Shown here: positions 25,379 to 34,122 of the stretch, one piece after another | Numbering within the stretch: the stretch's first letter is position 1 | How the letters are laid out: every line of letters begins with the position of its first letter | Assembly: GCA_024399495.1 (NCBI GenBank) | Contig: JAKSNY010000006.1 | Span: forward strand, 58,533-122,532 | Length of the DNA: 64,000 nt | From: Paludibacteraceae bacterium | GTDB lineage: Bacteria; Bacteroidota; Bacteroidia; Bacteroidales; Paludibacteraceae | Direction of reading: 5' to 3' | Notes under the pieces: model-generated | Database searches by the model: none | Told to the model about the DNA's origin: nothing | The model's input: the letters and a program-made list of their open reading frames with translations, nothing else | Made by a program: the position numbers and the translations under genes

Positions 25379-27121
25379 ATGTCTGCAGAAACATTCAAGC
25401 AAGAGCTTGCACGGGTCTTTGATGATGACCTGCACACAAAACAATGGCATAATTATGTTGATTATGCCATTATTGGTTTGATTCTACTGTCAACGCTGGA
25501 GGTTTTCCTCTCTACTTACGATGGTATAGTGGATCGGTATGGTCTGTGGTTGATGATAGTTGATTACTTCACAACTGCGTTTTTTTCTATAGAGGTTACT
25601 TTGCGTATCTGGGCGGCTGACCAGATAGACCCTAAGTACAGGGGTTTCTGGGGCAGGGTGAGGTACTGTTTCTCGTTCTACGGCTTCATAGATTTGATAT
25701 CAACATATCCGTTTTACCTGCATTTCTTTATGCCGGTTCCATACGTGGCGCTCAAGGTTTTCAGAATTGCACGCCTTATGAGAATCTTCCGTTATGTAAA
25801 GGCATTTCACATTCTTAGAAAGGCAATGTGTTCAAAGAAAGATGAGATGATAGTATCGCTTGAATTCTTGACAATTATAACTATTATTCTCTCTTTTGTA
25901 CTATTCTTTGTTGAGCACGATGCACAGCCTGATGTATATGACAATGGTTGGACATCGGTGTTATGGGCATTTGCCCAATATATAGGCGACCCTGGTGGTT
26001 TTGCAGACACTCCGCCAATAACATTTGTGGGAAGAGTTATTGCTTGTATCATTGGTGTGCTTGGCATAGCCATATTTGCTGTACCTGCGGGTCTTGTAGC
26101 GTCAGCATTCTCTGAGGTTATGGAGGAGGATGCTCACGAGTCTGACACTAAAAAGTGGGCGGATGAAATAAGACATTGCTTCAAATTTGTGCAGTGCAGA
26201 TATACAAAATTACTGCGTACACCTCAGTATGTTCCGTTTGCCACAATCCAGCAAAAATATAATCTTAGTGTTGAAGAAATTCTATCGGCAGTCAAAGACA
26301 GTACGGATTTAAGAATCAAGAATCTTGCAACAGCACTGTGTGTTGATGACAGACCTGCCGATAAGTTGGTAGTGGAGCATTTCCTTGTTAACAGACCGTA
26401 TGGTGGGTTTATAAACAGGCATTCAAAGGTAACCATAGTATCTACAAGTAGTGTAGTGGAGGTTGCAACAGGGCATGTGGCTTACTATCTTGCTAAAATG
26501 GGCGGTTTTAATTATGTTAGCAAAGAGATTATTCAGGATATGGATAAATCTCTTTCCTACTACAATATTGTTGATGAGGACGGAGAGCCTAATCTCAGAC
26601 TGTTTTTGGATGACATTAACAGTTTGATAACAGGTCCTGACTGTTGGGTTGTTTTCTTATTGTCAGCATCAGGTGGCGAAGACCCTGTGTATCCAACGCA
26701 ATTCCATTATATTGTAGGAGGTCCCAAGGGAATGGATAATTATGATATTCCTAACCTTACCGTCAAAGATACCGCTACGTTTGATAGTATGATGAGAGAA
26801 CTCTCGTCTCAGATTGAGACCAAATATGGTTTGACATCTGATTTACAGCGTTATCACGCAGGAACAAACCCCAAGAATATTGCACGACACATAGATAGTA
26901 GGGCTAATGCATTCACTATCAGGGTTGCTTGGAGTGTTACTTGTTGGGATTACAGAATAACGCAAATTTCAAAGACCATTGCTGAGGCTTTTGGAAAGTA
27001 TTTTGAGCCGGGTATAAAAAAAGATGTTCCAGACGATATGAAGGATAGAATCGTAGGAGAGGATTATGGTTATAGGTTCTATTCAGATACCGTTTTTAAA
27101 TCTGAGAAAAATAAGGTATGA
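25379..27121 (+). CDS. Voltage-channel-like membrane protein with unusual selectivity filter and large C-terminal domain
   Basis: A 580-residue protein with the six-helix voltage-gated channel plan: S1 about 26-46, S2 56-79, S3 99-115, S4 121-147 with regularly spaced Arg129, 132, 135, 138 and Lys141, S5 160-180, a pore loop and S6 216-244. The filter position reads YIGDPGG (201-207) instead of the potassium signature T-V-G-Y-G. The remaining 330 residues are a soluble domain that I cannot identify, not RCK or CNBD. Its stop overlaps the Pcp gene (ATGA). Role may be controlled ion leakage or signal-gated depolarisation. Confidence 0.75.
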   Translation: MSAETFKQELARVFDDDLHTKQWHNYVDYAIIGLILLSTLEVFLSTYDGIVDRYGLWLMIVDYFTTAFFSIEVTLRIWAADQIDPKYRGFWGRVRYCFSFYGFIDLISTYPFYLHFFMPVPYVALKVFRIARLMRIFRYVKAFHILRKAMCSKKDEMIVSLEFLTIITIILSFVLFFVEHDAQPDVYDNGWTSVLWAFAQYIGDPGGFADTPPITFVGRVIACIIGVLGIAIFAVPAGLVASAFSEVMEEDAHESDTKKWADEIRHCFKFVQCRYTKLLRTPQYVPFATIQQKYNLSVEEILSAVKDSTDLRIKNLATALCVDDRPADKLVVEHFLVNRPYGGFINRHSKVTIVSTSSVVEVATGHVAYYLAKMGGFNYVSKEIIQDMDKSLSYYNIVDEDGEPNLRLFLDDINSLITGPDCWVVFLLSASGGEDPVYPTQFHYIVGGPKGMDNYDIPNLTVKDTATFDSMMRELSSQIETKYGLTSDLQRYHAGTNPKNIARHIDSRANAFTIRVAWSVTCWDYRITQISKTIAEAFGKYFEPGIKKDVPDDMKDRIVGEDYGYRFYSDTVFKSEKNKV

Positions 27122-27612
27122 AACTCCTGCTGACTGGTTTTGAACCCTTTGGAAAGTATAATGTAAATCCGTCTTGGGAGATGGTAAAGGCGTTCCCTGA
27201 TGCCGTTGAAGGAGGCGAGGTTGTTAAACTTCAACTGCCTGTCTCTTTTAAGCGTGGTCCTAAGGTACTACGTCAGGCAATTGACGACTTCAACCCCGAT
27301 TTCATTCTTATGTTCGGTGTATCAGGTGCTAGTGATAAAATAAGGTTTGAGCGCGTTGCTCTTAACCTTATGGACTCAGCAATGCCTGATAATGATGGCT
27401 ATATTCCTGTAAATGAACCTATTGTTCCATCGGGTATGATGGCTTATCTTACTCCGCTTCCTGTGAGAGATATGGTAAAAGGTGCTGCCTCAGATGGCCT
27501 GCCTGTAATTCTCAGCAATTCCGCCGGTACTTATGTCTGCAACCGTTGCTACTATGAAGCGTTAAGTATGGGGGAAAGGGCTCTATTTATTCATATACCA
27601 CCAATTTTTTAA
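27118..27612 (+). CDS. Pyroglutamyl-peptidase I (C15)-like, C-terminally shortened
   Basis: A 164-residue C15 peptidase relative, which removes N-terminal pyroglutamate. GFEPFG at the start, a Glu in RFERVALNLMD, the Cys in SAGTYVCNRCYY and the His in ALFIHIPP give the full catalytic order Glu-Cys-His. The usual family length is about 210 residues, and this copy stops just after the His region, missing the last 40-50 residues. It is translationally coupled to the channel gene by ATGA, so it belongs to this cluster and is not a stray gene. Activity is uncertain because of the missing end. Confidence 0.75.
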   Translation: MKLLLTGFEPFGKYNVNPSWEMVKAFPDAVEGGEVVKLQLPVSFKRGPKVLRQAIDDFNPDFILMFGVSGASDKIRFERVALNLMDSAMPDNDGYIPVNEPIVPSGMMAYLTPLPVRDMVKGAASDGLPVILSNSAGTYVCNRCYYEALSMGERALFIHIPPIF

Positions 27613-27638
27613 ATAGTCTCTTGATTCTTGTCTTTTGA

Positions 27639-27657
27639 TTAACAGCATAGCTGTTAA
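27639..27657. terminator. Short inverted repeat between convergent pcp and parC genes
   Basis: TTAACAGC-ATA-GCTGTTAA, overlapping the parC stop codon. No strong T-run on either strand, so the terminator call is weak. Confidence 0.4.
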
Positions 27658-30353
27658 AACAGTTTCAGCTGTCCGTCCTCTTCTGCGTTAAGTGGTTGTT
27701 CCCCTGATTCATCTGAGGCATTTTCAACATCACTGTCTTCAGCGGCTCCTTCTGATGCTTCAGGGAACTTTAATGGCTCAAGTCTGTTTATTTCCGCAAT
27801 GTCAAGTGTTGTAAGGCGTTTGCCTTTGGCTTTAAGGCTCTTGATGCCTATAAACTCATCTGCGTCTATAATCATAGGCTCTGCCACTGTGCCGTTAGCA
27901 TCGGGGGTAAATGTAACCTTAATGCGTGCGTAGTAGTCATCTACAAGCAGTAAAAGATGGCTTTTTGGGTTGTCGCCTAAGAAACTGACCTCCTTTTTGC
28001 TATCCTCCAATGGGAATCGTTTAAGGTATGGGAATTTCTGGTCTGCATCATATAGGGCGGCTGTCCAAATTTTTTCTGGGTCAAATTTCTCTACAAGCAA
28101 CACATCATCTGCAAAGTGGGTGGTAAGCTCAAAACTTAGGTTCTGATATGTGCCACGCTTTGTAATCATTAAGATTGAGTCATCAGAGTTGAACTCTCCA
28201 AGAAGTGTACCTCTGCCATCGTAGTTAAGACGGTTTACATCGGCGTCGTACCAAACCTCACGTCCGCCAAGGGTAGATGCACCTTTCTGTTTCATATTTA
28301 TTTTAAGTACATCGTTCTTGGTGAATATATTGCCCATGCTGGCACGCCCCTTTATGGCAATATCGCTGAAATCACGCTCAAAAATAAGGTTCTTTAGTTT
28401 TGGTTTTGGTTTTAGCCAACACTTTATTATCTCTGCCTCTCCGTTAGGGTTGGCACTGAAATATAGCACTCTGGTGCCTGGTGTGCCTTGAGTTAGGTCA
28501 TACTCTTTATCGCGGCTCAGACCTCCGGCGGCAAAACGCTTTATGTATGATGTGCCGTCTCTGCCATCACGATATACCATATTGTAGATGGTGCGGTTGT
28601 CGCCTTTCTTAAATACGCCTGCCCACAGTACGTTCTTGCCTACATATACTTTTTCTTGTACTTTTACAACCTTGAACTTACCGTCTTTGTAGAATATTAT
28701 TATGTCATCTACGCTGGAGCAGTTGCATAAGAACTCATCGTGTTTAAGGCTTGTGCCTATAAAGCCCTCTTCTTTATTCAGGTATAGTTTCTCGTTTACA
28801 TCTGCCACTTTGGTTATCTCTATATTGTCAAAGTTGCGGATTTCTGTATGGCGTGGATATTGAGCGCCGTATTTCTCTTTTAGATGCTCAAACCACTTTA
28901 TGGTGTATTCTGTAATGTGTTCTTTATTGTAGCGTACCTCTTTAAGTTCTGCCTTAAGTTCCGCTAACGCTTTGTCTGCGGCATCGGAGTTAAAGCGGAG
29001 GATACGTTTCATCTTTATTTCCAATAGTTTAAGTATATCCTCGTCTTCTACAGGGCGTATGAATTTCTCTGTAAACGGTACTAATCGTTTGGCTATGTGT
29101 GCCACTGCCTCATCGTTGCTCTTGCTCTGCTCATACTCTTTATCCTTGTATATGCGTTCCTCTATGAATATGCGTTCAAGGCTCATAAAGAATATGCTTT
29201 CAAGAATCTCGCTCTCTCTAATGGTAAGTTCCCGTTTAAGCAGTTTGAGAGTATTGTCTGCACTGAATCTAAGTACATCGCTTACGGTTAGGAAGTGGGG
29301 CTTTTCTTCAAAAATCACGCAGCAGTTAGGGGCTATGCTTACCTGACAGTCTGTAAAGGCGTAGAGTGCGTCTATGGTTTTGTCGCAAGAACGCCCTGGT
29401 GCCAAGTGGACTATGATTTCTACGTTTGCGGCGGTGTTGTCATCTACTTTCTTTATCTGGATTTTACCCCTCTCATTTGCTTTAAGTATGCTCTCTATTA
29501 CGCTTGATGTGGTGGTATCGTAAGGTATCTCTGTGATACTTAATGTCTTATTGTCTATCTTGTTTATTTTGGCACGTACTCTCAGTTTTCCTTTACGCTG
29601 TCCGTCCATATAGCGGCTTACGTCCATATAGCCTCCTGTGGCAAAATCGGGGTAGAGGGTGAACTCTTCTCCTTTAAGGTATGCCACCGATGCGTCGCAA
29701 AGCTCATTAAAGTTATGAGGCAGTATCTTTGTGGATAGTCCTACGCCTATGCCTTCCGCTCCTTGTGCCAGCACGATGGGAAACTTTGCAGGCAGTGCCT
29801 CAGGCTCTTTGTTTCTGCCGTCGTATGATAGTTTCCAATCTGTGGTCTTGGAATTGAACAGTACCTCTAATGCAAATTTGTTAAGCCTTGCCTCTATGTA
29901 TCGTGGAGCGGCAGCCCTGTCGCCTGTAAATATGTTTCCCCAGTTTCCCTGACAGTCTATAAGCAGGTCTTTCTGCCCCAATGTAACCAGAGAACTGTAG
30001 ATGGATTGGTCTCCGTGCGGGTGGAATTTCATGGTCTCTCCCACTATGTTTGCAACCTTGTTGTATCTGCCGTCGTCCATGCGTTTCATAGTGTGGAGTA
30101 TGCGGCGTTGCACAGGTTTCAGTCCGTCTGCAAGGTGTGGTACTGCACGGTCAAGTATTACGTACGATGCGTAGTCAAGAAACCAGTTTTGGAACATTCC
30201 TGACAGTTGATGCTTGATAGTGGTGTCGTTGACATCGGGTATTACATACGTAGAATGAATACCACTCTCTGTATCAGCAGATTCTGCATCTTCTTCCACT
30301 TGAATATTTTCCACTTGTTCTTCTTCTACAGGCTTGTTGTCCGTCTCTTTCAT
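27654..30353 (-). CDS. parC: DNA topoisomerase IV / gyrase subunit A (ParC type)
   Basis: An 899-residue type II topoisomerase A subunit, which cleaves and rejoins DNA through the tyrosine in RAAAPRYIEARLN (Tyr152). Other signatures are the winged-helix/GyrA core (DYASYVILDRAVPHLADGLKPVQRRI) and a tower and coiled-coil region. Past about residue 520 a beta-pinwheel-like C-terminal domain is degenerate, without the GyrA box, which favours ParC over GyrA. Acidic N- and C-terminal tails (EEDAESADTESG..., EGAAEDSDVEN) are Bacteroidota-like. parE is not adjacent in the window. The minus-strand promoter has only a weak TAACTTTA box. Confidence 0.9.
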   Translation of the reverse strand: MKETDNKPVEEEQVENIQVEEDAESADTESGIHSTYVIPDVNDTTIKHQLSGMFQNWFLDYASYVILDRAVPHLADGLKPVQRRILHTMKRMDDGRYNKVANIVGETMKFHPHGDQSIYSSLVTLGQKDLLIDCQGNWGNIFTGDRAAAPRYIEARLNKFALEVLFNSKTTDWKLSYDGRNKEPEALPAKFPIVLAQGAEGIGVGLSTKILPHNFNELCDASVAYLKGEEFTLYPDFATGGYMDVSRYMDGQRKGKLRVRAKINKIDNKTLSITEIPYDTTTSSVIESILKANERGKIQIKKVDDNTAANVEIIVHLAPGRSCDKTIDALYAFTDCQVSIAPNCCVIFEEKPHFLTVSDVLRFSADNTLKLLKRELTIRESEILESIFFMSLERIFIEERIYKDKEYEQSKSNDEAVAHIAKRLVPFTEKFIRPVEDEDILKLLEIKMKRILRFNSDAADKALAELKAELKEVRYNKEHITEYTIKWFEHLKEKYGAQYPRHTEIRNFDNIEITKVADVNEKLYLNKEEGFIGTSLKHDEFLCNCSSVDDIIIFYKDGKFKVVKVQEKVYVGKNVLWAGVFKKGDNRTIYNMVYRDGRDGTSYIKRFAAGGLSRDKEYDLTQGTPGTRVLYFSANPNGEAEIIKCWLKPKPKLKNLIFERDFSDIAIKGRASMGNIFTKNDVLKINMKQKGASTLGGREVWYDADVNRLNYDGRGTLLGEFNSDDSILMITKRGTYQNLSFELTTHFADDVLLVEKFDPEKIWTAALYDADQKFPYLKRFPLEDSKKEVSFLGDNPKSHLLLLVDDYYARIKVTFTPDANGTVAEPMIIDADEFIGIKSLKAKGKRLTTLDIAEINRLEPLKFPEASEGAAEDSDVENASDESGEQPLNAEEDGQLKLF

Positions 30354-30452
30354 AGCAAATGATGTACTTTAAGGTGTAAAGTTACGAAAATAAATTCATT
30401 TTTCAATCAATTGTTGATAACTTGATAATTTTTTAATTTTCTATAAAAAATT

Positions 30453-30481
30453 TATGTATGATGTATGATGTATGATGTATA
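30453..30481. repeat. ATGTATG heptamer tandem repeat
   Basis: About four copies of the seven-base unit TATGATG directly upstream of the glyS -7 box TATCTTTG (30490-30497). Related arrays occur at 49130 and 54980. Confidence 0.8.
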
Positions 30482-30489
30482 ATTTTTTG

Positions 30490-30497
30490 TATCTTTG
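30490..30497 (+). promoter_or_regulatory. glyS -7 element (TATCTTTG)
   Basis: Matches TAnnTTTG; the -33 region falls in the heptamer array and lacks TTTG. The leader is about 130 bases and is made of repeat R1. Confidence 0.55.
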
Positions 30498-30511
30498 TAA
30501 CTTTGTTAAAA

Positions 30512-30628
30512 CAACTTTGTTAAAACAAGTTTTAACCATGTTACTTCGTCACTCGGCAGAACCAAGTAAACTTAGTTCTGCCCTCGTTCCTAGTAACAGT
30601 CAACTTTCAACTTTTAACTTTCAACTAT
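30512..30628 (+). repeat. 110 bp repeat R1 in the glyS leader
   Basis: Contains GTTAAAAC-aa-GTTTTAAC, then GTTAC (30540) ... GTAAC (30593) enclosing GGCAGAAC/GTTCTGCC (30555-30582), then the TTTCAAC heptamers. Nearly identical to the segment before cstA (58084-58200) and related, inverted, to 53616-53658. Confidence 0.85.
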
Positions 30629-30631
30629 ATT

Positions 30632-32182
30632 ATGGCATCACAGGAAGAAGTTTTTAAGAAAATGGTATCTCACTGTAAGGAGTATGGTTTTGTATTTCCT
30701 TCAAGTGATATTTATGATGGTCTGGCTGCAGTTTATGACTACGGACAGATGGGTGTAGAACTAAAGAATAATATAAAGAAATATTGGTGGGACAGTATGG
30801 TTCTGCTGCATGAGAATATAGTGGGCGTTGATGCCGCTATCTTTATGCACCCCACCACTTGGAAGGCATCGGGTCACGTAGATGCTTTTAATGACCCTCT
30901 TATTGATAATCGTGACAGCAAGAAGCGTTACCGTGCCGATGTACTTATAGAGGAGCTTATAGCCAAATACGATGATAAGATTGAGAAAGAGGTGGAGAAG
31001 GCTGCCAAAAGATTTGGAGATAAATTTGACGCAGAGATGTTCAAGACCACCAATCCACGTGTTCTTGAATATACGGCAAAGCGTGATGAGATTCATGACC
31101 GCTTTAAAAAGGCTATGAATGCTAATGACCTTGCTGAACTTAAGCAGATAATACTTGATTATGAAATAGTTTGTCCTATAAGCGGTACCCGTAATTGGAC
31201 AGATGTGCGTCAGTTTAATCTTATGTTTACTACAGAGATAGGCTCAACCGCTGATGGCACCAGCAAGATTTATCTGCGTCCGGAGACAGCACAAGGTATC
31301 TTTGTAAACTATCTTAACATTCAGAAAACAGGTCGTATGCGTATTCCGTTTGGTATTGCCCAGATAGGAAAGGCTTTCCGTAATGAGATAGTAGCACGCC
31401 AATTTATTTTCCGTATGCGTGAGTTTGAGCAGATGGAGATGCAGTTCTTTATCAAGCCGGGTACAGAGATGGATTGGTTTGCACATTGGAAACAGTTCCG
31501 TCTTAAATGGCACAAGGCTCTTGGTCTTGGTGATGAGAAATACCGTTTCCATGACCACGATAAGCTTGCCCACTATGCGAATGCCGCTACAGATATAGAG
31601 TTTGAAATGCCATTCGGATTTAAGGAGGTAGAGGGAATCCACTCCCGTACAAACTTTGACCTTAGTCAGCATGCCAAGTTCAGTGGCAAGAAGATAGAGT
31701 ACTTTGACCCTGAAACAGGTGAGTCTTACACTCCGTATGTAATAGAGACATCTATTGGTGTGGACCGTATGTTCCTATCCATTATGTGTGCAGCCTACAA
31801 AGAGGAGGCTCTTGAAGGTGGTGAGACACGTGTTGTTCTTAACTTGCCTCCTGTACTTGCTCCTGTAAAGGCAGCCATTCTGCCTCTTGTAAAGAAAGAC
31901 GGTCTGCCTGAGAAGGCTCGCGAGATTATGGACAGTCTTAAATTTGACTTCAAGTGTGTTTATGATGAGAAGGACTCGATAGGTAAGCGTTACCGCCGCC
32001 AAGATGCAGTGGGCACTCCTTTCTGTATCACTATTGACCACGATACACTCAACGATGGTTGTGTAACACTACGTTACCGTGACACTATGAAACAGGATAG
32101 GGTAAAGATAGATGATTTGCACAAACTAATTGATGCTCAGGTTAATATGAAGAATCTGTATAAAAAATTACTCGCAGAGTAA
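30632..32182 (+). CDS. glyS: Glycyl-tRNA synthetase (alpha2 type)
   Basis: A 516-residue class II GlyRS of the dimeric type: motif 1/2 region RPETAQGIFVNYLN and GKAFRNEI, motif 3 ETSIGVDRMFLSIM, then an anticodon-binding domain (AAILPLVKKDGLPEKAREIM...RYRRQDAVGTPFCITID). Complete length is normal for bacteria with this form. It is monocistronic or followed by the lipoprotein after 2 bases. The leader is built of a repeated element instead of a T-box. Confidence 0.96.
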   Translation: MASQEEVFKKMVSHCKEYGFVFPSSDIYDGLAAVYDYGQMGVELKNNIKKYWWDSMVLLHENIVGVDAAIFMHPTTWKASGHVDAFNDPLIDNRDSKKRYRADVLIEELIAKYDDKIEKEVEKAAKRFGDKFDAEMFKTTNPRVLEYTAKRDEIHDRFKKAMNANDLAELKQIILDYEIVCPISGTRNWTDVRQFNLMFTTEIGSTADGTSKIYLRPETAQGIFVNYLNIQKTGRMRIPFGIAQIGKAFRNEIVARQFIFRMREFEQMEMQFFIKPGTEMDWFAHWKQFRLKWHKALGLGDEKYRFHDHDKLAHYANAATDIEFEMPFGFKEVEGIHSRTNFDLSQHAKFSGKKIEYFDPETGESYTPYVIETSIGVDRMFLSIMCAAYKEEALEGGETRVVLNLPPVLAPVKAAILPLVKKDGLPEKAREIMDSLKFDFKCVYDEKDSIGKRYRRQDAVGTPFCITIDHDTLNDGCVTLRYRDTMKQDRVKIDDLHKLIDAQVNMKNLYKKLLAE

Positions 32183-32184
32183 TT

Positions 32185-34122
32185 ATGAACACACATACCC
32201 TATATAAGGCATTTGCGGTGCTGCTGGCAACGGTAGTGCTTGTGTCTTGTGCCAACAGGGGTAGCGGTCCGCAGGGTGGTCCTAAAGATGAGAATCCGCC
32301 TGTAGTGTTGCAGACCATTCCGGAGTATGGGGCGGTTAACGTAGATACCACAATTACAGATATTCATATAAAGTGTGATGAACTTGTTGCCATTAAGGAT
32401 GCCTATAAGCATGTAGTGGTATCTCCGCCAATGAAGAATAAGCCGAGTGTCAGGAACAAGGGCAAGGAGGCTATACTCTCTTTTGTGGATACACTTAAAC
32501 CAAATACTACCTATACAGTCTATTTTGGTGATGCCATAGTTGACAATAATGAGAGTAATCCTATGCGTAATTACCAATTTGTGTTTTCTACAGGAAATCA
32601 CGTGGATTCTTTGTATATAGACGGTTATGTGATAGATGCCGGCAATCTTGCAAGGCGTGAGGATATAATTGTGGGCATTTATGCTAATGCCGTTGATACC
32701 ACTTTTACAACCACTCCTTTTATGTATGTTGCCAAGACTGATACTTTGGGTTACTTTAAAATATCCAACATACCCGATGACGCATATAATATTTTTGCAC
32801 TTAACGATGTTGCTTCATCGTGGTATTACAGCCAAAAGGCAGGAGGTGAGGTGGCGTTTTTGGACGAACAAGTTCGTCCAAAAATAATTGAAAATGGAAA
32901 ATTAAAAATTGAAAGTTCCCTCCCAACCTCCCTAAAGGGAGGAGCAGATAGTATTGTGGTACGTTCTGACTCCATAACTCCTGAACTCCTTAACTCCTTA
33001 ACTTTAAGATTGTTTAAGGAGGAAAACAAGCAGGAGTACTTCAAGAAGGCAGTGCACCCCAATAGGGAGAGTTTTACCCTGATATTCGGACATGAACCAA
33101 CCAAAATGCCGGAACTAAAGGTTTTAGGAGGAGCAGATAGTATAAGCCATTCACTTTCAACTTTACCTCCGGTCAGCTCCGCAGTCAACTTTCAACTTTC
33201 AACTATACCTTGGCTTATGGAGAAGATTCAGAGGCGTGACTCTCTTGTGTATTGGATTACAGACACCACACTTCTTAAATCGGATACATTGAGGTTTGAG
33301 ATGAAATACCTTAAAACAGACTCGGTAGGAAATTTGGCAGAAACTATTGATACTCTTAAATTGGTAGTGCCACAGAAAAAGACCGCCCCCATTAAAAAGA
33401 AAAAAAAGAGTGCTGTAGATGCGAAAGTAAAACGCACCGCTCTAACTTTTGAACATAATATTAGGGAGAAAATGGAGATTCCCGATACCATAACCTTAAA
33501 ATTTGCGGAGCCTATAGACAGTATTGCGTATGACAGCATATCGTTATGCTTAAAAGAGGATACTTTGTTTACTCCTGTGCCAATAAGTTTTGAGATTGAT
33601 GACTCTGTGTGTACCAAGCAATTAAGAATTATTTATGAAAAGGATTTTGGACAGACATATAAACTTACAGTTGATTCTGCATCGGTGTACAGTATTTACG
33701 GAAGACATAATGACAAATTTTATAAAACATTTACCCTTAATAAGTTAGAAACATATTCCAATCTCTATATAACATTCCCCGAAAACCCTGAGCACGCCAT
33801 TTTGGAGTTGCTTGATTTAAAAAATGTGGTCAAATACAGGAGTGTGCTTGAGGGCGGAGAGGTCACATTTCAAGATATAAAACCAGATAAGTATGTACTT
33901 AGAATGATAATAGACACTAATTCCAACGGCAAGTGGGATACAGGTGACATTTCCCAAGGCATTCAGCCTGAGATTGTGTATTATTGTCCTAAACTTATGA
34001 ACTTGCCTGCAAATTGGGACGTTGAGGAATTATGGGATTATAAATCTATTAACGTATTAGAGCAACGACCTGAAGAAATAGGATTAAGAGGTAATTCTAC
34101 AGGTAAAAAATCTAAAAAATGA
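32185..34122 (+). CDS. Lipoprotein with Ig-like domain carrying in-frame repeat inserts
   Basis: A 645-residue lipoprotein (MNTHTLYKAFAVLLATVVLVSC, lipobox VSC near residue 22). An Ig-like SbsA-type domain (PPVVLQTIPEYGAVNVDTTITDIHIKCDE) starts near residue 35; the C-terminal half is beta-rich and ends NSTGKKSKK. It belongs to a conserved Bacteroidales envelope lipoprotein group whose role is unknown. Two stretches (residues about 226-274 and 314-342) are translated repeat DNA, see the repeat entries. The gene overlaps the DUF3108 gene (ATGA). Confidence 0.75.
   Translation: MNTHTLYKAFAVLLATVVLVSCANRGSGPQGGPKDENPPVVLQTIPEYGAVNVDTTITDIHIKCDELVAIKDAYKHVVVSPPMKNKPSVRNKGKEAILSFVDTLKPNTTYTVYFGDAIVDNNESNPMRNYQFVFSTGNHVDSLYIDGYVIDAGNLARREDIIVGIYANAVDTTFTTTPFMYVAKTDTLGYFKISNIPDDAYNIFALNDVASSWYYSQKAGGEVAFLDEQVRPKIIENGKLKIESSLPTSLKGGADSIVVRSDSITPELLNSLTLRLFKEENKQEYFKKAVHPNRESFTLIFGHEPTKMPELKVLGGADSISHSLSTLPPVSSAVNFQLSTIPWLMEKIQRRDSLVYWITDTTLLKSDTLRFEMKYLKTDSVGNLAETIDTLKLVVPQKKTAPIKKKKKSAVDAKVKRTALTFEHNIREKMEIPDTITLKFAEPIDSIAYDSISLCLKEDTLFTPVPISFEIDDSVCTKQLRIIYEKDFGQTYKLTVDSASVYSIYGRHNDKFYKTFTLNKLETYSNLYITFPENPEHAILELLDLKNVVKYRSVLEGGEVTFQDIKPDKYVLRMIIDTNSNGKWDTGDISQGIQPEIVYYCPKLMNLPANWDVEELWDYKSINVLEQRPEEIGLRGNSTGKKSKK
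32860..33005 (+). repeat. In-frame repeat insert 1 in the lipoprotein gene
   Basis: TTGGACGAAC-aa-GTTCGTCCAA (32860-32881), an AAAATTGAAA run, CCTCCC-taaa-GGGAGG (32927-32942), and three CTCCTTAA octamers (about 32980-33005). The 17-base GGAGGAGCAGATAGTAT occurs here (32938) and again at 33127. Confidence 0.75.
33127..33210 (+). repeat. In-frame repeat insert 2 in the lipoprotein gene
   Basis: Begins with the same 17-base sequence as insert 1 and runs into TTTCAAC heptamers (about 33150-33208). The frame stays open throughout. Confidence 0.75.
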
